Source: Apus apus | Taxonomy: Eukaryota > Chordata > Aves > Apodiformes > Apodidae | Length of the DNA stretch: 64,000 bases | Direction of reading: 5' to 3' | Assembly (NCBI RefSeq): GCF_020740795.1 | Contig: NC_067299.1 | Location: forward strand, 11,109,333-11,173,332 | Shown here: positions 50,801 through 63,833 of the stretch, in pieces | Numbering within the stretch: the first letter of the stretch is position 1 | How the letters are laid out: each line of letters opens with the position of its first letter | Translations under genes and position numbers: made by a program | The notes under the pieces: generated by a model | Told to the model about the DNA's origin: nothing | Seen by the model: the letters and a program-made list of their open reading frames with translations, nothing else | Database searches by the model: none

Positions 50801-53800
50801 CTGGCTGCTCACAGATACGTATTGGTTTGGATGGGCACCACCTTTGCCATCTCCTGCTGAGCACCAGGCTGTGCCATGGCAGCAGGGCCCAAAGAGAGGT
50901 GCTGGGGCTGCTGTTGTGACACCATGCTGCCCAAAAGGGGTTGGTGCAGCTTTCCAGTGCCATGCAGGTCCCCTGGGGGCAAGGGACACTTGTCAAGTGT
51001 CATTTTGACCCCTTTAAAGCTCTCCCAGCGACTGATGCCCACATGGGGCACCCGGGGACAGGGGGCAAAAGGGCCAACAGTGGGGACAGACCCTCTTGCC
51101 AGCATGGCTCCCCCTGATGGGACCTCAGGAGGGATGGAGCTGAGTAGGACTGGCAGGAGCCTTCCCACCCCGTCCATCCCTGGGGCATCCCACCGCCTGC
51201 CCTGGCACATCAAGTGCCCCAGGCTGTTCCCTGCCAGCGCCTGCTCTTGCATCACCCCACAGCCCCATGGCGCAAGCACCCTTGTTTCTTCCTGCTGAAG
51301 GAAGTGGACATCATCCCTGGAGCTTGCAGGGTGCTCACAGATGCATGGAGGGGTCTGGAGATGCTGGTGTTGCCTGAGGCTAGCAGCCCACACCAGCTCC
51401 CACCCTGCCAAGTGTGCCCAGGCCAGCAGCTCTGGCACGTCTGAGGGCAGAGCTGGTCTCTGGGGCACCAGCTGTGCCCTGCACTGGCATATGAGGCACA
51501 GACCAGTTGGGACCAGGACATGTCCCAACCAACTCCACAACACTCAGGGACACTTGTGGCTCAGAGCCCACATGGTAGCCCTGGTGGCAGCTCCATTGAC
51601 CACTCCCTGTGTCCCCCTCAGCAACCCCCTTGCCCCAGCTGGACACCAGTGGCCAGGTTTATCTCTGGGCCAGCCTGACAGGGATGGTGACCTGTCCCCA
51701 GAGGACACAGCCCAGACCAGCACGAGGTCCCAGCTCTGAGCCAGTCCCTGGGGCTGCTCCACATAAGGCTGGTCAGTGAGTGGGGTGAGGAGGGGGACAC
51801 AGCAGCACAGGACCTGCTGTCTAGAGGTTTCTTCTTTCTTGAGGGGGACACAATTGTCCTTCCTCTGTCTGCAGACAAAGCAAGGTGGTTTGGCCCTCCT
51901 GGCAAAACCCTCTGTAGAAATCCAGGCCCTTTCCAGCCTGCCATGCTCTGCCCCAGGTGCAGGCAGGCACCCTGAGCCTCTGCCTTGCAGCATCCATGCC
52001 CATAGTATGCTGCTTTTTCCATGCCACTGGAATTCCAGTGCTTTCTGGCTGCTCCAGCAGCTCCCACTGCTGCCTGGCCAGCCCACTGAACCCCCCATTT
52101 TTGGCTGCTGTGGGGTACAGAGCATGCTGGGCTGCGTGGGCTGTGGTACCACACCTGGGCTGGCCCTTACCTGAGATCTCCATGTCATCCAGGCTGGGCT
52201 GCAGGGGGGCCAAGTCCGGCTGGATCATGTCAGCGTTCCCAACATATGCTGGAAGAGGGTAGAGCTGCAACAGCAGGGCCAAGCCACTGCATCCCCAAAA
52301 CTCCCCCCACCCCTGCTGTCACCCCCCTGTGGCACCCCAGAGTCACCCCGCAACCATGTGCAGGCAGGGACATGGACACCCACCCTGCAGAAACCCAGGG
52401 CCACTACCCTGCCCACTTCTGGGATCCCATCCAGCATCCAAGAACCCCAAGGAAATGCTGAGCCTTGGCACAGGAGCTGCCTGGTGCTGCAGGAGCTCCA
52501 GGGATCTGGCCAGGTAGGGACAGTAAAAGGTGGCCATGGAAGGCAGGACCTGCCTGCTGCTCACCCAGGGCTGGCAGTTCTGCCCTGGGGTCTGCTGCAG
52601 GTTCTTCATGGGGTTAGTGCTCCTCAAGCTGGTCTGGAGAAAGCCAGGGGAGAAGGGGATGATCCCACCCAGTCCAAATGCAGGGGTAGCTCCATTTGGG
52701 CAGGGTGAGAACATCCCCTTCTCCCATGGCTCCTTCTCCATTTGAGCAGGAGCATCCCCTCCAGGAGACCCTGTCTGCCCAAAAAACCCAGACAGCAGCT
52801 CTCAGGGGCTAAACCAGGAGGCAGCAAGGTGCTACTGGCCACGCTGCCCACCTGGATCACCTCCTCCAGTGAGAGCATGGTCTGAGGCACCTACCATCCT
52901 CGGGGACTGCCTGGTGGGTACTGGGAGTCTGTGTCATGGTGAAGAGAGTGTCAGAGATGTCTGAGAGGAAGGTGTCCAAGTCGAAGTGCTGCCTACCCCC
53001 TGGCTCCTCTTCCTCATCCCCAAGCAGCATGGGCACCACATTGCAGAAGAGCTGGTTGCACCATTTCTCTGTTGGCCTCCAGGCATCCTCATCCTGCATG
53101 AGATGGAGCAAAAGAGCCTCGTGGACACCTCTTATGGGTAGGGTCCATGCTTGGCTCCTCAGCTGCCCTCCCAATCCAAGATCCTAAGTACTTGGTATCC
53201 CATCCCATTGGGTTTGTCACACCCTGAGGCTTTCATCCACGCTTCTTCCAGGCTGCCCAGTGCAGGATGTCCATGTTGCATTCCCCCTTCCCTACTCTCC
53301 CCCAGCAGACTCACCTGCTTTGGGCTGGAGAGCTCTTCCTCCCGGGTGGACTTTCGGAGCTGGAAGGAGAAGACAGCCTCTGTCACTGCCCAGTCAGGGT
53401 GGGCACAGCTTGGGGCAGAGCTGGGGCAGCATCAGGAGGGGGGTCCTGGGGTGCTTAGCGTGGCCACTATGAGTTCACATCTACCTTTACTCTGCTGAGT
53501 CTAGGCTGCAGCTGGGACAGGGTCTGCCCTGAGCTCTCCCCCGCCAGCACCATGGGAGCAGCCAGCATCCCCCTCCCCTGCTGGCAAGAACCTGCCCTGC
53601 CCCACTGCTGGCCAGCCACGGCTCCACCTTGGGCACACTGATGTCCCCTCCCACTGCTGGCACTGCCGCAGGACAGGCAGCAGCACAGGCAGAGCCACTC
53701 ACCCGCTTCTTGTAGTAGATCCTCCACTTGTGGTACTCCCTCATCACCACCTCGATGCGGCGTTTCCAGTAGTTGCCCTCCAGCACGACAGCCTGGGGGG

Positions 53801-56800
53801 CAGGACAGGGGGTCACGGCCGAGTGTCCCCACCCCAGCACCCGCAGCCTGGGCTGGTTCCCTTGTGCCATGCCAGGAACAGCTTTCCCAGCCCGCTGCGT
53901 GTCCCCAGCGCCCACCGGTGCCACCCAGCCCTGCTCCTGGCCCAGGGAGCTGCAGGGGCCGTGCCCTACCTCTGGTTTTCGGTGCTCGTCAGCCTCCGAC
54001 CCCTCCAGCGGGGTGATGAAGCCACACACGGGGTTCTTCCTCCTCTCCACATCTGTCCAGGGTGAAAACACAGCTGGCTTCACCCATGGCCCCATCCCTG
54101 GGCAAGAGAGGGTGCCCACGCACCCCTACATCGCTGCCCCGGTGCCAGCCACGTCCCACCCGGCCGGGGGGGCAGGCGGAGCGGGTTCTGGCCCCGGACT
54201 CACACTGGATGTACCACGCTCTCCAGATGGCGTTGTTGAGACGGATTTTATCCCGGCAGAGCAGCCGCAGCCCCTTGAAATTCTTCCACTTCGGAGACAC
54301 CAGCTTCCCACTAGAACACCAAGCAAAGGGGAGGCTGAGGAGCACTATCCCAAAGCCCTGGTTTGGGTGGTCCCGGGGGGGCTGTGCCTTGAGAGGTGCC
54401 TGGGGCCACCAGCCTGGTGGCAAGTCTGGAGCAGGTGCAGCCCTGTGGCTCTGCTGCCAGCTGCTTCCCAGGCACCTATAGGAGCACCCATGGGAGCACC
54501 CCAAGCTCCTGGTCACCTTGAGAGCAGCACAGACCTAAACAATGAGCGTCACAAGCCACATGAGCCTTCTTGAACCCCTTAGATTAAAGCAGAGCACGTA
54601 GAGGAATTGAGTCCTTGTGGCTTGAATCCTGGTTCCAAGAATGGACCCCACTGCCCGTGACCAGGGCAGCTGCATTCCTGCCCCAGGAGACAGGAAGGGA
54701 AGTCTCCTGCCCGGGCGAGACACCAGGTGATGTCTTGCTGCAGCTCTTGCCTCATCACAGCATTTGGGCAGCTATTTCCTACCCTTCTTTTAATGCCGGG
54801 CAAGACTTGGAAGTGCTGCCTTCAGCAGGGGGCAGGCAGGAGCAGCAGGGCAGGCAGGAGCAGCAGGGCAGGCAGGGGCAGCAGGGCAGGCAGGAGCAGC
54901 AGGGCAGGCAGGGGCAGCCCGTTTCGTGGGTCTGGGAAGGCAGGACAGCAAGCTGGAGAGCATTAAAGACATTAAGAGACACTTGCCTGTGCCCCAAGAT
55001 GGGCAGACAGTGGGACCAGCCCTGACCTCAGCCCAGCACAGCCCATGGCTCTTCTTTGCACCCGTTCCTGCACCCTCTCCCCAGCCCCCAGCCCATGCTG
55101 GGCTCCTTCCTGCCTGTTTCCTGGCTCCTGAGGCAGCCGTGTTTGCTCTGCAGCTCATGGTGGTGACAACATCCCCAAGGGGCCTGCAGTGTGGGCAGCC
55201 TCATTTCACTCATTGCCTTGTTTCCTTCCAGATGAGGAAAACAACCCCCTCACATGCACCCACTGGGGAGGTGCTGAGGGTCCTGCTGCCCCAGAAGCTC
55301 CCCGGGAGATGTTTGGATCCTTCTGCCTTACTTTGGGGTCTTCTCACCTCACTCTGCAAGCCCAGGAGCTTCCTCAGCTCTCCCACCCACCAGGGCACAG
55401 CCTTGGGGCAGTGCTGGCTGCATGGAGGGGCCCTTCGAGAGCAGGCTGGAACGGAATGGTTAGAGTTGGAAGGGACCTTAAAGATCATCTAGTCCCAACC
55501 CCCTGCATGGGCAGGGACACCTCCCACCAGCCCAGGCTGCTCCAAGCCCCATCCAACCTGCCCTTCAACACTGCCAGGGATGGGGCAGCCACAGCTTCTC
55601 TGGGCAACCTGGGCCAGGGTCAAACCAGCCTCACAGCAAATAATTTCTTCCTGAGGTCTCATCTAAATCTCCCTTCTTTCAGTTTGAAACCATCACCCCT
55701 TGCCCTATCACTCCATGGCCTGGTAAAAAGTCCCTTTCCAGCTTTCCTTGAGGCCCTTCAGGCACTGCAGTGACACCTGTCACCTTGAAGCCCACAACCC
55801 TCCCCAGCCAAGAGTTTGTCCCTTCAAGATATCGATGCTGCTTTGGGTCCCACTTGTCCTGAGAACACGGGAGGAGGAAGGAGGCTGGGCTGGATGTAGG
55901 AGTCCTGTATCCCCCCCTTGCCAGCATGACCTCAGGTGCACCCCGAGGTGCCACCTGGCCATGGGGAGGTACTGGGGTGAGAGCAGTGCCTGGCTGATAC
56001 TTAAAGAAGTTGCACACTTGTTCATTGAAGCTTGGGAGATCTTGGAGCACCCTCGGAGCAAAGGGTCAGGGTGGTTCTGCATTAATGTGCCTGCAGCTGC
56101 ATGGCCATGGGGTGGGATGGCAGCTGGGGCTGCCCCCCTGGGCAGCAGGGCTGGCTTGGCTCAGAGCTGGGCTTGGAGCTCCCTGCAGCCTGGTGGGCAG
56201 GTGGCTTTGCTGCAGGCAGGGTGATGTCCTTGACCTTGGAGCCAGGCAGCTCAGACCCGCAGCAGGGCAGGCAGTGAGACCCCTGTGCTGGTCCTGCCTG
56301 GCTCTGTGGCTGGAAGCAGCGTGTGGGGCAGCCAGGAGAGAAGAGCACTGCTGTCCCCCCTCTGCTGTCCCCCCTCTGCTGTCCCCCCTCTGCTGTCCCC
56401 CCTCTGCTGTCCCACCTCTGCTGTCCCACCCACCCCCGGGGGACGAGGCCTGGGATGTCTGGGATTAGGGGCTGCCCCCCGCAGGGATGGATGGGGACAG
56501 TCACTCCAGGGACACCCAGCCTGGCCAGGGGGCTGGAGAAGGAGCCGTGTCCCCGCAGCTCCAGCCTGCAGAGCTGAGGACCTGGCCAGGCACTGGCCAC
56601 TCCGCTGTCACCAGGAGCTGAACTTTCCCCAGCGGCACCAGGCAAACACGCGGTGGTGCCGGGCGGAGCAGCCAATGGCAGGGACGGGTTCCCAGGCGCG
56701 CGGCCAGACCCTGGAGGTCAAGGTTACCTGGCCACGGTCCTCACCGGTGCCCGACAGCCGGCTTAAAGGAGCCCATGGCCACGATGGGCACCTCTTTGGG

Positions 56801-59800
56801 CACCTGTGTCACACACAAGGCTGGTGAGACTACGGAGCTGCTGCGGTTCCAGGAGGTAGCCTGGAGATGCCTCTGGGCTTTGCCACTAATGGCCTTTTTC
56901 CCCCATTAATGAGTCTTTCAGTTTTGGGGCTTATCGGGCTGACCTTTGCTCCCAGGTTTGCCTTGAAAATGGCCCCGCCCTTCCCTGACATTATGTCCCC
57001 GGGGTGAGGGATGCCAACACCCTGCTGAGCTGTGAGGAAGGTTTGGGACGCCCCAAACAGGCCGGTGGTCCTGCTGCTCCACACTGCCCGAGGGACGGGG
57101 ACACAGAGCCCCCCACCAGCTGGGTGGGACGGGGGGAGCTGGGAGCAGGGCTCAGCTGGCACCCTACCCACCATGGCTCAGCACCAGCTCTGTTCTGCCC
57201 AGTGGCTTTGCTCCAGGAGTCATTTAGCCCAGCCAGAATGTGAAGGTGTTGCAGCCCCTGCTTTCATGGCAAAATGAGTAGTTTGCTCCCCATCAAAAGC
57301 AAGAGGAGGAGGGAGGAATGATCTGGCTGCAGGTGGCAGCAGGAGGGGAGCAGCTAAGCCAGGGGTTTTCCAGCAGGTACAAGCCTGCTTCCCAGGAGGG
57401 GCCAGAGGAGGATCCCTCATGGGGCCGTCAGAGCCCCCTCCCCCTCTCTGGGCTGCCAGGACCCAGCTTGGCCCTGAGAAGCAAGGGGACTGAAAAGAGG
57501 GGCTGCCTGAAAAAGAACAGCCTTTCCTGCAAGTCCTAAAAGCGCACGTTCCATTTCTCACAGATTTTGCTTCCAAAGTCATGATTTTACTGGAATTTTT
57601 GTTTTACAACCCAGAGTCTGGGAAAGAAAATTAAAAGATATAACTATTTTCCTGACAAGTGCCCTGAAGCAAAAGACTGTGTTCAAAGCCAAATCCAGAC
57701 CTCCAAGACCTGAATGAGCTTCTTTCTTAACCATGAGGTGCTGCTGACAGAGCTGCTGCTCACCACACTCCCTCTGGAAGGAGCCAGCTCAGCCCCTCCA
57801 GAGGCTGCATCTGGGGCAGCTGGAGGTCAGTTAAATAACAAAGTTGTTAATAAACTGTCCTGGGGATAACTGGGGACCTGCTCTGTGTATCTAGGAGTGC
57901 CTCTGCCTGCACAGCTCTGCTTCTCAAGCAGCCACCCAGGCAAAGAGAGTATGAAGTAACCCATATGAGAAGGGAAGTAGTTTAAATCCTCCTGCAAATA
58001 GAATAATAAAGTCTCAGACTGGTTTGGGTTGGAAAGAACCTTCAAGATCATCCAGTCCCACCCCTGCATGGGCAGGGACACCTCCCACCAGCCCAGGTTG
58101 CTCCCAGCCCCATCCAACCTGCCCTTCAACACTGCCAGGGATGGGGCAGCCACAGCTTCCCTGGGCAACCTGGGCCAGGGTCTCACCACCCTCACAGGAA
58201 AGAATTTCTTCCTAAGGTGGGATCTCAATCTTCCCTCTTTCAGTGTAAAACCACCACCCTTGTCCTCTCACTATGTGTCCTTGTAAAAAATTTGTCCCCA
58301 TCTTTCTCGCAGGCCCCCTTTAAGTACTGAAAGGCCACAATAAGGTCTCCCCAGAGCCTTCACTTCTCGAGGCTGGACAATCAAGACAACAACAACAAAT
58401 AGTTGTCCAGGAAGCTGGACATCTGCAAATCAACCTAGATACATCTCCACAGCCAGTTATCTCGGTGACCTCCGGAGTTATGGCCCCACTGGGCCTCCAA
58501 AGTCTTCAAAGATGCTCATATCATCTTCAGGGGGCTTTTCATCCAGCTTCCCTTTGTCTTACCAGTGTGGAAACAGGCCTCCACACCAGCACCTCCTCTG
58601 CACCCTGCTTGGGCAGGATCAGCCCCAAATCCTTGGGAAATGACAAAGACATGCAGCTCTGCTGCTAAGGACAACCCAGCCCAGCTGCAGCCTGGGTGGC
58701 TTTAGTCCCAGCAGGAGCTTTTCCTCCCCCCTGGTGCCCATCCCGGGGATCATTCAGAGCAGGAGCTGCCCAACTCAGGCTGCAAGAGAAGGCAAGAACT
58801 GCAGGGAACTGAGGTGAGCGATTTGCTGGGAGGGCAAAGGGAAGTCCAGGATAATCTGAAGAAAAGGACATGGGGACAACAATGTGCCCTTGTGGCCAAG
58901 AAGGCCAGTGGTATCTTGGGGTGCATTAGGAGAAGTGTGTCCAGCAGATTGAGGGAGGATCTCCTCCCCCTCGACTCGGCCCTGGTGAGACCTCACTTGG
59001 AGTGTTGTGTCCAGTTCTGGGCTCCCCAGCTCCAGAGGGACAGGGATCTACTGGAGAGAGTCCAATGGAGGCTACAAGGAGGATGAAGGGACTGGAACAC
59101 CTGCCTGATGAGGAAAGGCTGAGAGACCTGGGGCTGTTCAGTCTGGAGAGGAGAAGACTGAGGGGGGATCTAATGAATGTCTATCAATACATGAGGGCAT
59201 CAAGAAGGCAGGGACAAGCTCTTGTCACTTGTGCCCTGGGACAGGACGAGGGGCAATAGATTCAAACTGGAGCCCAGGAAGTTCCACCTCAAGATGAGGA
59301 AGAACTTCTTTCCTGTGAGGGTGACAGAGCCCTGGGACAGGCTGCCCAGAGCGGCTGTGGAGTCTCCTTCTCTGGAGACTTTCCAGACCTGTCTGGATGC
59401 CTTTCTGAGTGACCTGCCCTGGTTTTGGTCCTGCTCTGGCAGGAGGGTTGGACTCGATGATCTTCAGAGGTCACTTCCAACCCCCAACATTCTGTGATTC
59501 TGTGGGAGAGGGCAGCAAGGCTGGGATCTCTGCCTGGGTGATTTCTGCCCCAGTACACGTGTGTTGAAGGCACCATGGATCAGAGCATCAGCCAGAGAGA
59601 ACAGCAAAGCTGCAGCAGCAGTTCTTCTCAGGAAGCCTCAGAGCTGCTGTCAGCTTGGCAGAGGGATGGACTGGTGGGGCATCAGTGTGCAAGGGGGTAA
59701 CCAGAGTAACTCTGTGTCACTCACCACTCTGATGTCCCTACCTGCAAAATCTCCCCTCTCCATGTCTGCAGGGGAGAAGAGGAGGTTAATCTCCATCACA

Positions 59801-62800
59801 CTCTGGGCCCAGCCACAGGAGGCTTCTGCTGAAGCTCAAGATGTGTGCAAGGTAAGACCAGGACTGGCTGCAGTTGGCAGTTCCTATCTGCACCCAGAGT
59901 TTCTCCCCTTAAGAGAACAATTCCCAGGTCAGTCACCCCATGACTCCCTGGAATGGGTCACAGGAGGCGTGTGAGCCCAGGTGACCAGCTCTGCACGGCA
60001 GGACACTGGAGGGTCACACAGCAGGGATGGGGAGAAAGTGCTTCTCAGCTGAGGAGGTGGTGCCAAGGCCATGTGTGAACAGATCCTGAAGGAGCTCAGC
60101 TCCACAAGCTCAGCTTTTTGGGGAAGTGTGCTGCAGGGAGGTCCACCCACAGGAGAACCAGCTGTCTAAGGAAGGGATTCAAGATATGCAGCACGTTGCA
60201 AGAGGAGTGGAAGAGAATCATTAAGTCTTTGGCAGGAAAGCTGCTGGAAGCATCCTGGAAAATGGGTACAAAGGGCCTGGGAACTCCTTCTTCCTAGCCC
60301 CAGGAGGATGACCTTGGCAGGGTGAGTCACCTCTCTTTGAGGGATCTGAAGAAACAAATTGCTTCTAGAAGCAAGCTTTGATGTGGAGAGAGTGTTTCTT
60401 TCCCAGTTAGGGGGTGATGCCCAGTCCAGCCCATGGAGGGATAATGGGTCAGTTGGTGGTTGCTCGAGCTGAGACAGAACTCCCATAAACACCTGGGAAG
60501 TGCTGTGAGGAAACACTGGAGAGGGCAGGAATCCAGCTACCCAGATGGCTCTTCAGTTACAGCCATTGAACAATGATGCTGTTAGGGAGTTTAGTGTGTT
60601 GCCTTTGAGCTGGTGTGACCCTGGACAGCAAGGGGTGGGTGGCTGCAGCAGTCACCCAGAGGAACAGGAGAAGGGAGAGTTCCCTCTGCTCAGCACTTTG
60701 AAGGCCAACCCTGGAGACTGAGTCCATAATGGTCCTGATAAAAGAGAGAGGTTCACAAACTGGAGCAATCTTGGAGGAGGGTGTTCAGGTGTTTGGGGAC
60801 TAATGTACAAGACAGAAGAGGAGGGTGAGGGATGAGTTTGTTCAGCCTGAAGAAGAGAAGGTGAAGAGAGGATCTACTTGCTGCCTTCAGCTACCCAAAG
60901 GAGGCTATAGAGATGGAGCCAGACACTTCTCAGAAGTGCATCTAGAAAGGGCAAGAGGCAACAGACACAAGCTGGAACAAGGGAAGCTCTAATTAAGAGT
61001 CATGGGCTCTTCCTTGTGAGAGCAGTGCAGCCCAGGGACAGGGTGGACAGGTGGTGGGCTCATCATCCTTGGTCTCCATCCATCAGAATGATGGCCCTGA
61101 GCAACCTGGTGCGGCTTTGGAGTCAGGCCTGCCCAACACCATGGGTGGACTCTAAACTCCAGTGGTGCCTCCCAGCTGGCAGCTTTCCATGGTTTCTGCT
61201 TTGTTAGGGAGGACGTAACTGTGGGTGTGCTCCTGAAGGCTGGAGGACATTTGGATGGTCACCCCAACTGAGGCTGTGCTGCCCTTCTGAGGAACCTGGC
61301 TGGGAGGAAAGGTGTGAAACGGCCAGTGATGCAGAGGAATATCAAATCAAGTAAGACTAAAAGTGTGCCAAATATCTTTAAATGCCATTTTGCCCCTCTG
61401 AGACCTTCCTCCAAACACGCCCTGAAAGTCTGTCAAAACTGTATTAGTGAAGCTGCTGGGGGGTTCCAAAGGGAGAGAAGAAAAGCCTGAAGAGCAGCTC
61501 AGCCAGCAGAGTCAGAGCTTAGAGCCAGAGTCCAGTCCCACCTGTGGAGAGGCACATCCAGCCCTGCAGCACACGGAGTCACCTGAACCTGATCTCTGGC
61601 ATCCTGTTTTTAGGGTGCTGGAAGCTGTACAGCATGACAGCTGAGGGATGGAGAGTGTCTAAGGGTGGAAGGAGCTCCACACAAGAACTCAGCATGAAGT
61701 TTGGAGAACATCCGATGTCAGCGTTTCCCTGGCTGAGTCCCATGGCCTGCAGCTCTCCTGGCTCCATGGGGCACCAAGAACTGCTCCCACAGGTGTTGAG
61801 CAAGACCTACTCTTGCACCAAGGCAGCTGCAGACATCTCTAGTACTCTGGACTCTTGGTGGCCATCAGTGGTGGCACTAATGCTTTGTAGCTGAGCTGGA
61901 TCCTCCTCCCCAAGGGCTACTGTCCGACTCAGTCATGGTTTGCCATGGGACTGGGCTGGGGGGTGCATTGTCATGCTTGGAGCAGGAGGGAATCCAAGGG
62001 GTAGAGAAAACTGGAGTGATGGAGCCCTGTCTGCAGACCAAGGGCCAGCCCTGGGTGCCATACATCTGCTGTGGGCTGCTCCACCTGCCCCCTTCCCCTG
62101 CCTGGGGGCACACAGGGGCTTGTGGGGCATCTCAGGAGTCAAGAGCCTTAGCACCCTGGGGTGGAGCCTTGTCTGCTCCTCCAACCCCAAGCTACAAGGC
62201 CCAGACTAGGACAAGTATGGGGCTGGGAGAGCAAAAGAGAGTAAGGTCACCAGTGCCTCAGTGTCCCCTGAGCATGGCACTCAGCTGGGTCAACCCTATG
62301 CTGAAGCTCTTTGTGTACTCCCACAGAGCACCAGCTTCACCAGCTGTCCTTGGAGGAGAGCTGTGAGCAAACCTGGCAGCCTAGGAGGTGGTGATGGGCC
62401 CAACGTACCAGGCCTTGTGGCACATAGTACCCCTGGAGTGCTGACCCAGGGCCTGGTGTCACCAGGGCTGCTCTGGCAGCAACCACATATTCAGCTGAAC
62501 ACTCAAGGACTTCAAGGCATACTTGAGAGGTCAGCAACTCAATGAGACCCTGCGTGGAGCAAGACAATGGGCAACTCTTCAAGGCTATTGTGCTGAGGTT
62601 TGGTTTCATGCATCATCAGTAGAATATTGTCATTCCAGGTTTTCACCTGGACATTTTGCAAAGCTCCACAAGCAGTTTTGCACCGACAGCAGTAGGGCAA
62701 GTCATCCTGGTGCTATGCCTGAGAAAACCTTGGGGCTGTGGCAGAAGAGGGGAGCTGCCTTCCAGGACGTGTGCCAAGGTGCTAAAAGACAGGATGAGGA

Positions 62801-63683
62801 GTTGTGGGATTAGCAGGTCCCCAGTGTCCTGGGCTTTGGGTGGTTTGTGTCGTTGGGTGAGCAATGCAGCCACCCATTTGATTCTGCAGGAGAGAAGGGG
62901 AGAAGCTTTCAGGAGGCCCTGGGCAAAGCTCTGTGCAGCCATCCAGCCCTTGCTGCTGCTACAAGTCCTGGAATAACCTTGGGACATGTGGGCAGAGTCC
63001 AGAATGGGAAGGCAGGACTCCTGCTCTGGGCTGAATTGCCAAAGACAGAGCATTGGCTGCCCATGGGGTTATTGCTGCTCTAGAGAGCGTGCAGGTCCTG
63101 GCTGTGAGGGTGACTCATGGGAAGGTGGAGGAGGGTCAGACTGCTCATGAAGAGAGGAGGAACTTCTCGTCTGGCTCCATGGCCAACAGCCCAGCACCAA
63201 TTCTTTCTCCCTGAAACCTCCCAGGAGGGCTTTTTTTGGACACATCACAACCCAGTGGCCAAGAGGACAAGGACAGTGCCAGCTGGAACTAGTGGCGGGT
63301 TCCTGGAGAGCCAGCGGGCCTGAGCCAGCCTGACGCCTCCAGGAGCTGGGGGGTCCATGAGACACGTCCAGGGAGGGGCCCGGGACTCACCTGTACTCCA
63401 GGCTCATGCACTCGAAGAGCCGGGTGAGGGTGGGGTCGATGCTCCGGGGGTCTGCGGGCAGGGGCTCCGCGCGGCGGTGCCGCCGCCGGGGCAGCGCGTC
63501 GCTGTGCGGGGACGACACCATGAAGTGGCCGCTGTGGATGACCTGGGCAGGGCTCTGCGCCCCGGCGGCTCCCGCGCCGCCCGCCGCCGCCTCCTCGGAG
63601 TCCGAGTCGGAGTCAGAGACGGGGCAGGGCCCAACGGGGGGCTCGGGGAAGGGCCCCGGCCGCCCCCCCCCAGCTCCCGCCAT
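41833..63683 (-). CDS. MLXIPL: MLXIPL (ChREBP/MondoB), carbohydrate-response bHLH-Zip factor
   Basis: Seventeen coding exons: 63683-63391, 54310-54204, 54052-53970, 53792-53703, 53359-53315, 53093-52895, 52248-52171, 48283-48111, 48032-47438, 46590-46517, 46038-45867, 45212-45100, 44922-44803, 44541-44414, 43809-43686, 42527-42398, 41957-41833. They join in frame to 882 aa (human 852). The glucose-sensing N-terminus is well kept: [41 protein letters not shown] and [25 protein letters not shown] and [13 protein letters not shown] follow. Residues 430-680 are Pro/Ser-rich and diverged. The basic helix-loop-helix starts at about 677 with His682, Glu686 and Arg690 for E-box contact, followed by a leucine zipper and the dimerisation/cytoplasmic domain ([17 protein letters not shown]). 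With MLX it binds ChoREs and drives lipogenic and glycolytic genes. ATG 63683 has a GCCATGG context and aligns with the human MAGA start. Confidence 0.97.
43985..44225 (-). mobile_element. CR1 LINE 3' end
   Basis: Reverse CR1 in the MLXIPL intron between the zipper exon and the next; near-identical over much of its length to 13629-13905. Confidence 0.9.
46660..47110 (-). mobile_element. CR1 LINE, about 450 bases
   Basis: Reverse CR1 in MLXIPL intron 9, starting ATCACAGAATGGTTTGGG. Confidence 0.9.
48284..52170. other. MLXIPL intron 7
   Basis: A 3.9-kb intron between the exon carrying NADMIQPDL and the Pro-rich exons. I see no repeat element or second gene. Long open frames reflect its GC richness. 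Confidence 0.5.
54831..54919. repeat. 18-base tandem repeat
   Basis: About five copies of CAGGCAGGAGCAGCAGGG, with an A/G change in alternate copies, in MLXIPL intron 1. Confidence 0.85.
55452..55775 (-). mobile_element. CR1 LINE 3' end
   Basis: Reverse CR1 in MLXIPL intron 1 with AAGGGACCTTAAAGATCATC at its tip. Confidence 0.9.
56348..56432. repeat. 14-base tandem repeat
   Basis: About six copies of CTGCTGTCCCCCCT; the last two have A in place of a C. It lies in MLXIPL intron 1. Confidence 0.85.
58012..58385 (-). mobile_element. CR1 LINE 3' end
   Basis: Reverse CR1 in MLXIPL intron 1 with CAGACTGGTTTGGGTTGG at its tip. Confidence 0.9.
58850..59505 (+). mobile_element. CR1 LINE, about 650 bases
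   Basis: Forward CR1 in MLXIPL intron 1. It includes translated remnants of the ORF2 end ([17 protein letters not shown]) and runs to the ACATTCTGTGATTCTGTG tip. Confidence 0.9.
60825..61135 (+). mobile_element. Old CR1 LINE fragment
   Basis: Diverged forward CR1 recognised by TTCAGCCTGAAGAAGAGAAGG and AAGGGCAAGAGGCAACAGAC in the right order and spacing (each given to at most 20 bases of match). No clear 3' tip. Confidence 0.55.
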
Positions 63684-63823
63684 GGCCTGCTCCGCGCCGC
63701 AGCCCTGCCCGGCCTGCTGGAGCGCCAGGGCCTCGAGAACCCGCCGCGGTGCCGCCCGCACCTCCCGCCACCCCGCAGCCCGCGGCTCCCCCGCGCCCCC
63801 GGCTGCCCCGGCCGGGCCGCCCG

Positions 63824-63833
63824 CTATTTATAG
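63824..63833 (-). promoter_or_regulatory. TATA box of MLXIPL
   Basis: CTATAAATAG on the minus strand, 141 bases upstream of the MLXIPL start codon in GC-rich DNA. It would place the transcription start near 63795-63800 and give a 5' UTR of about 115 bases. Confidence 0.6.

Larger units (their letters stand above)
54311..63390. other. MLXIPL intron 1
   Basis: A 9-kb intron with four CR1 pieces and two short tandem repeats. No conserved exon is seen. Apart from these repeats, 59506-60820 and 61140-63390 show nothing recognisable. Confidence 0.5.

Noticed and set aside
54831-56432. Short tandem repeats as a CRISPR array
   Set aside because: Head-to-tail units of 14 and 18 bases without spacers, in a vertebrate intron.
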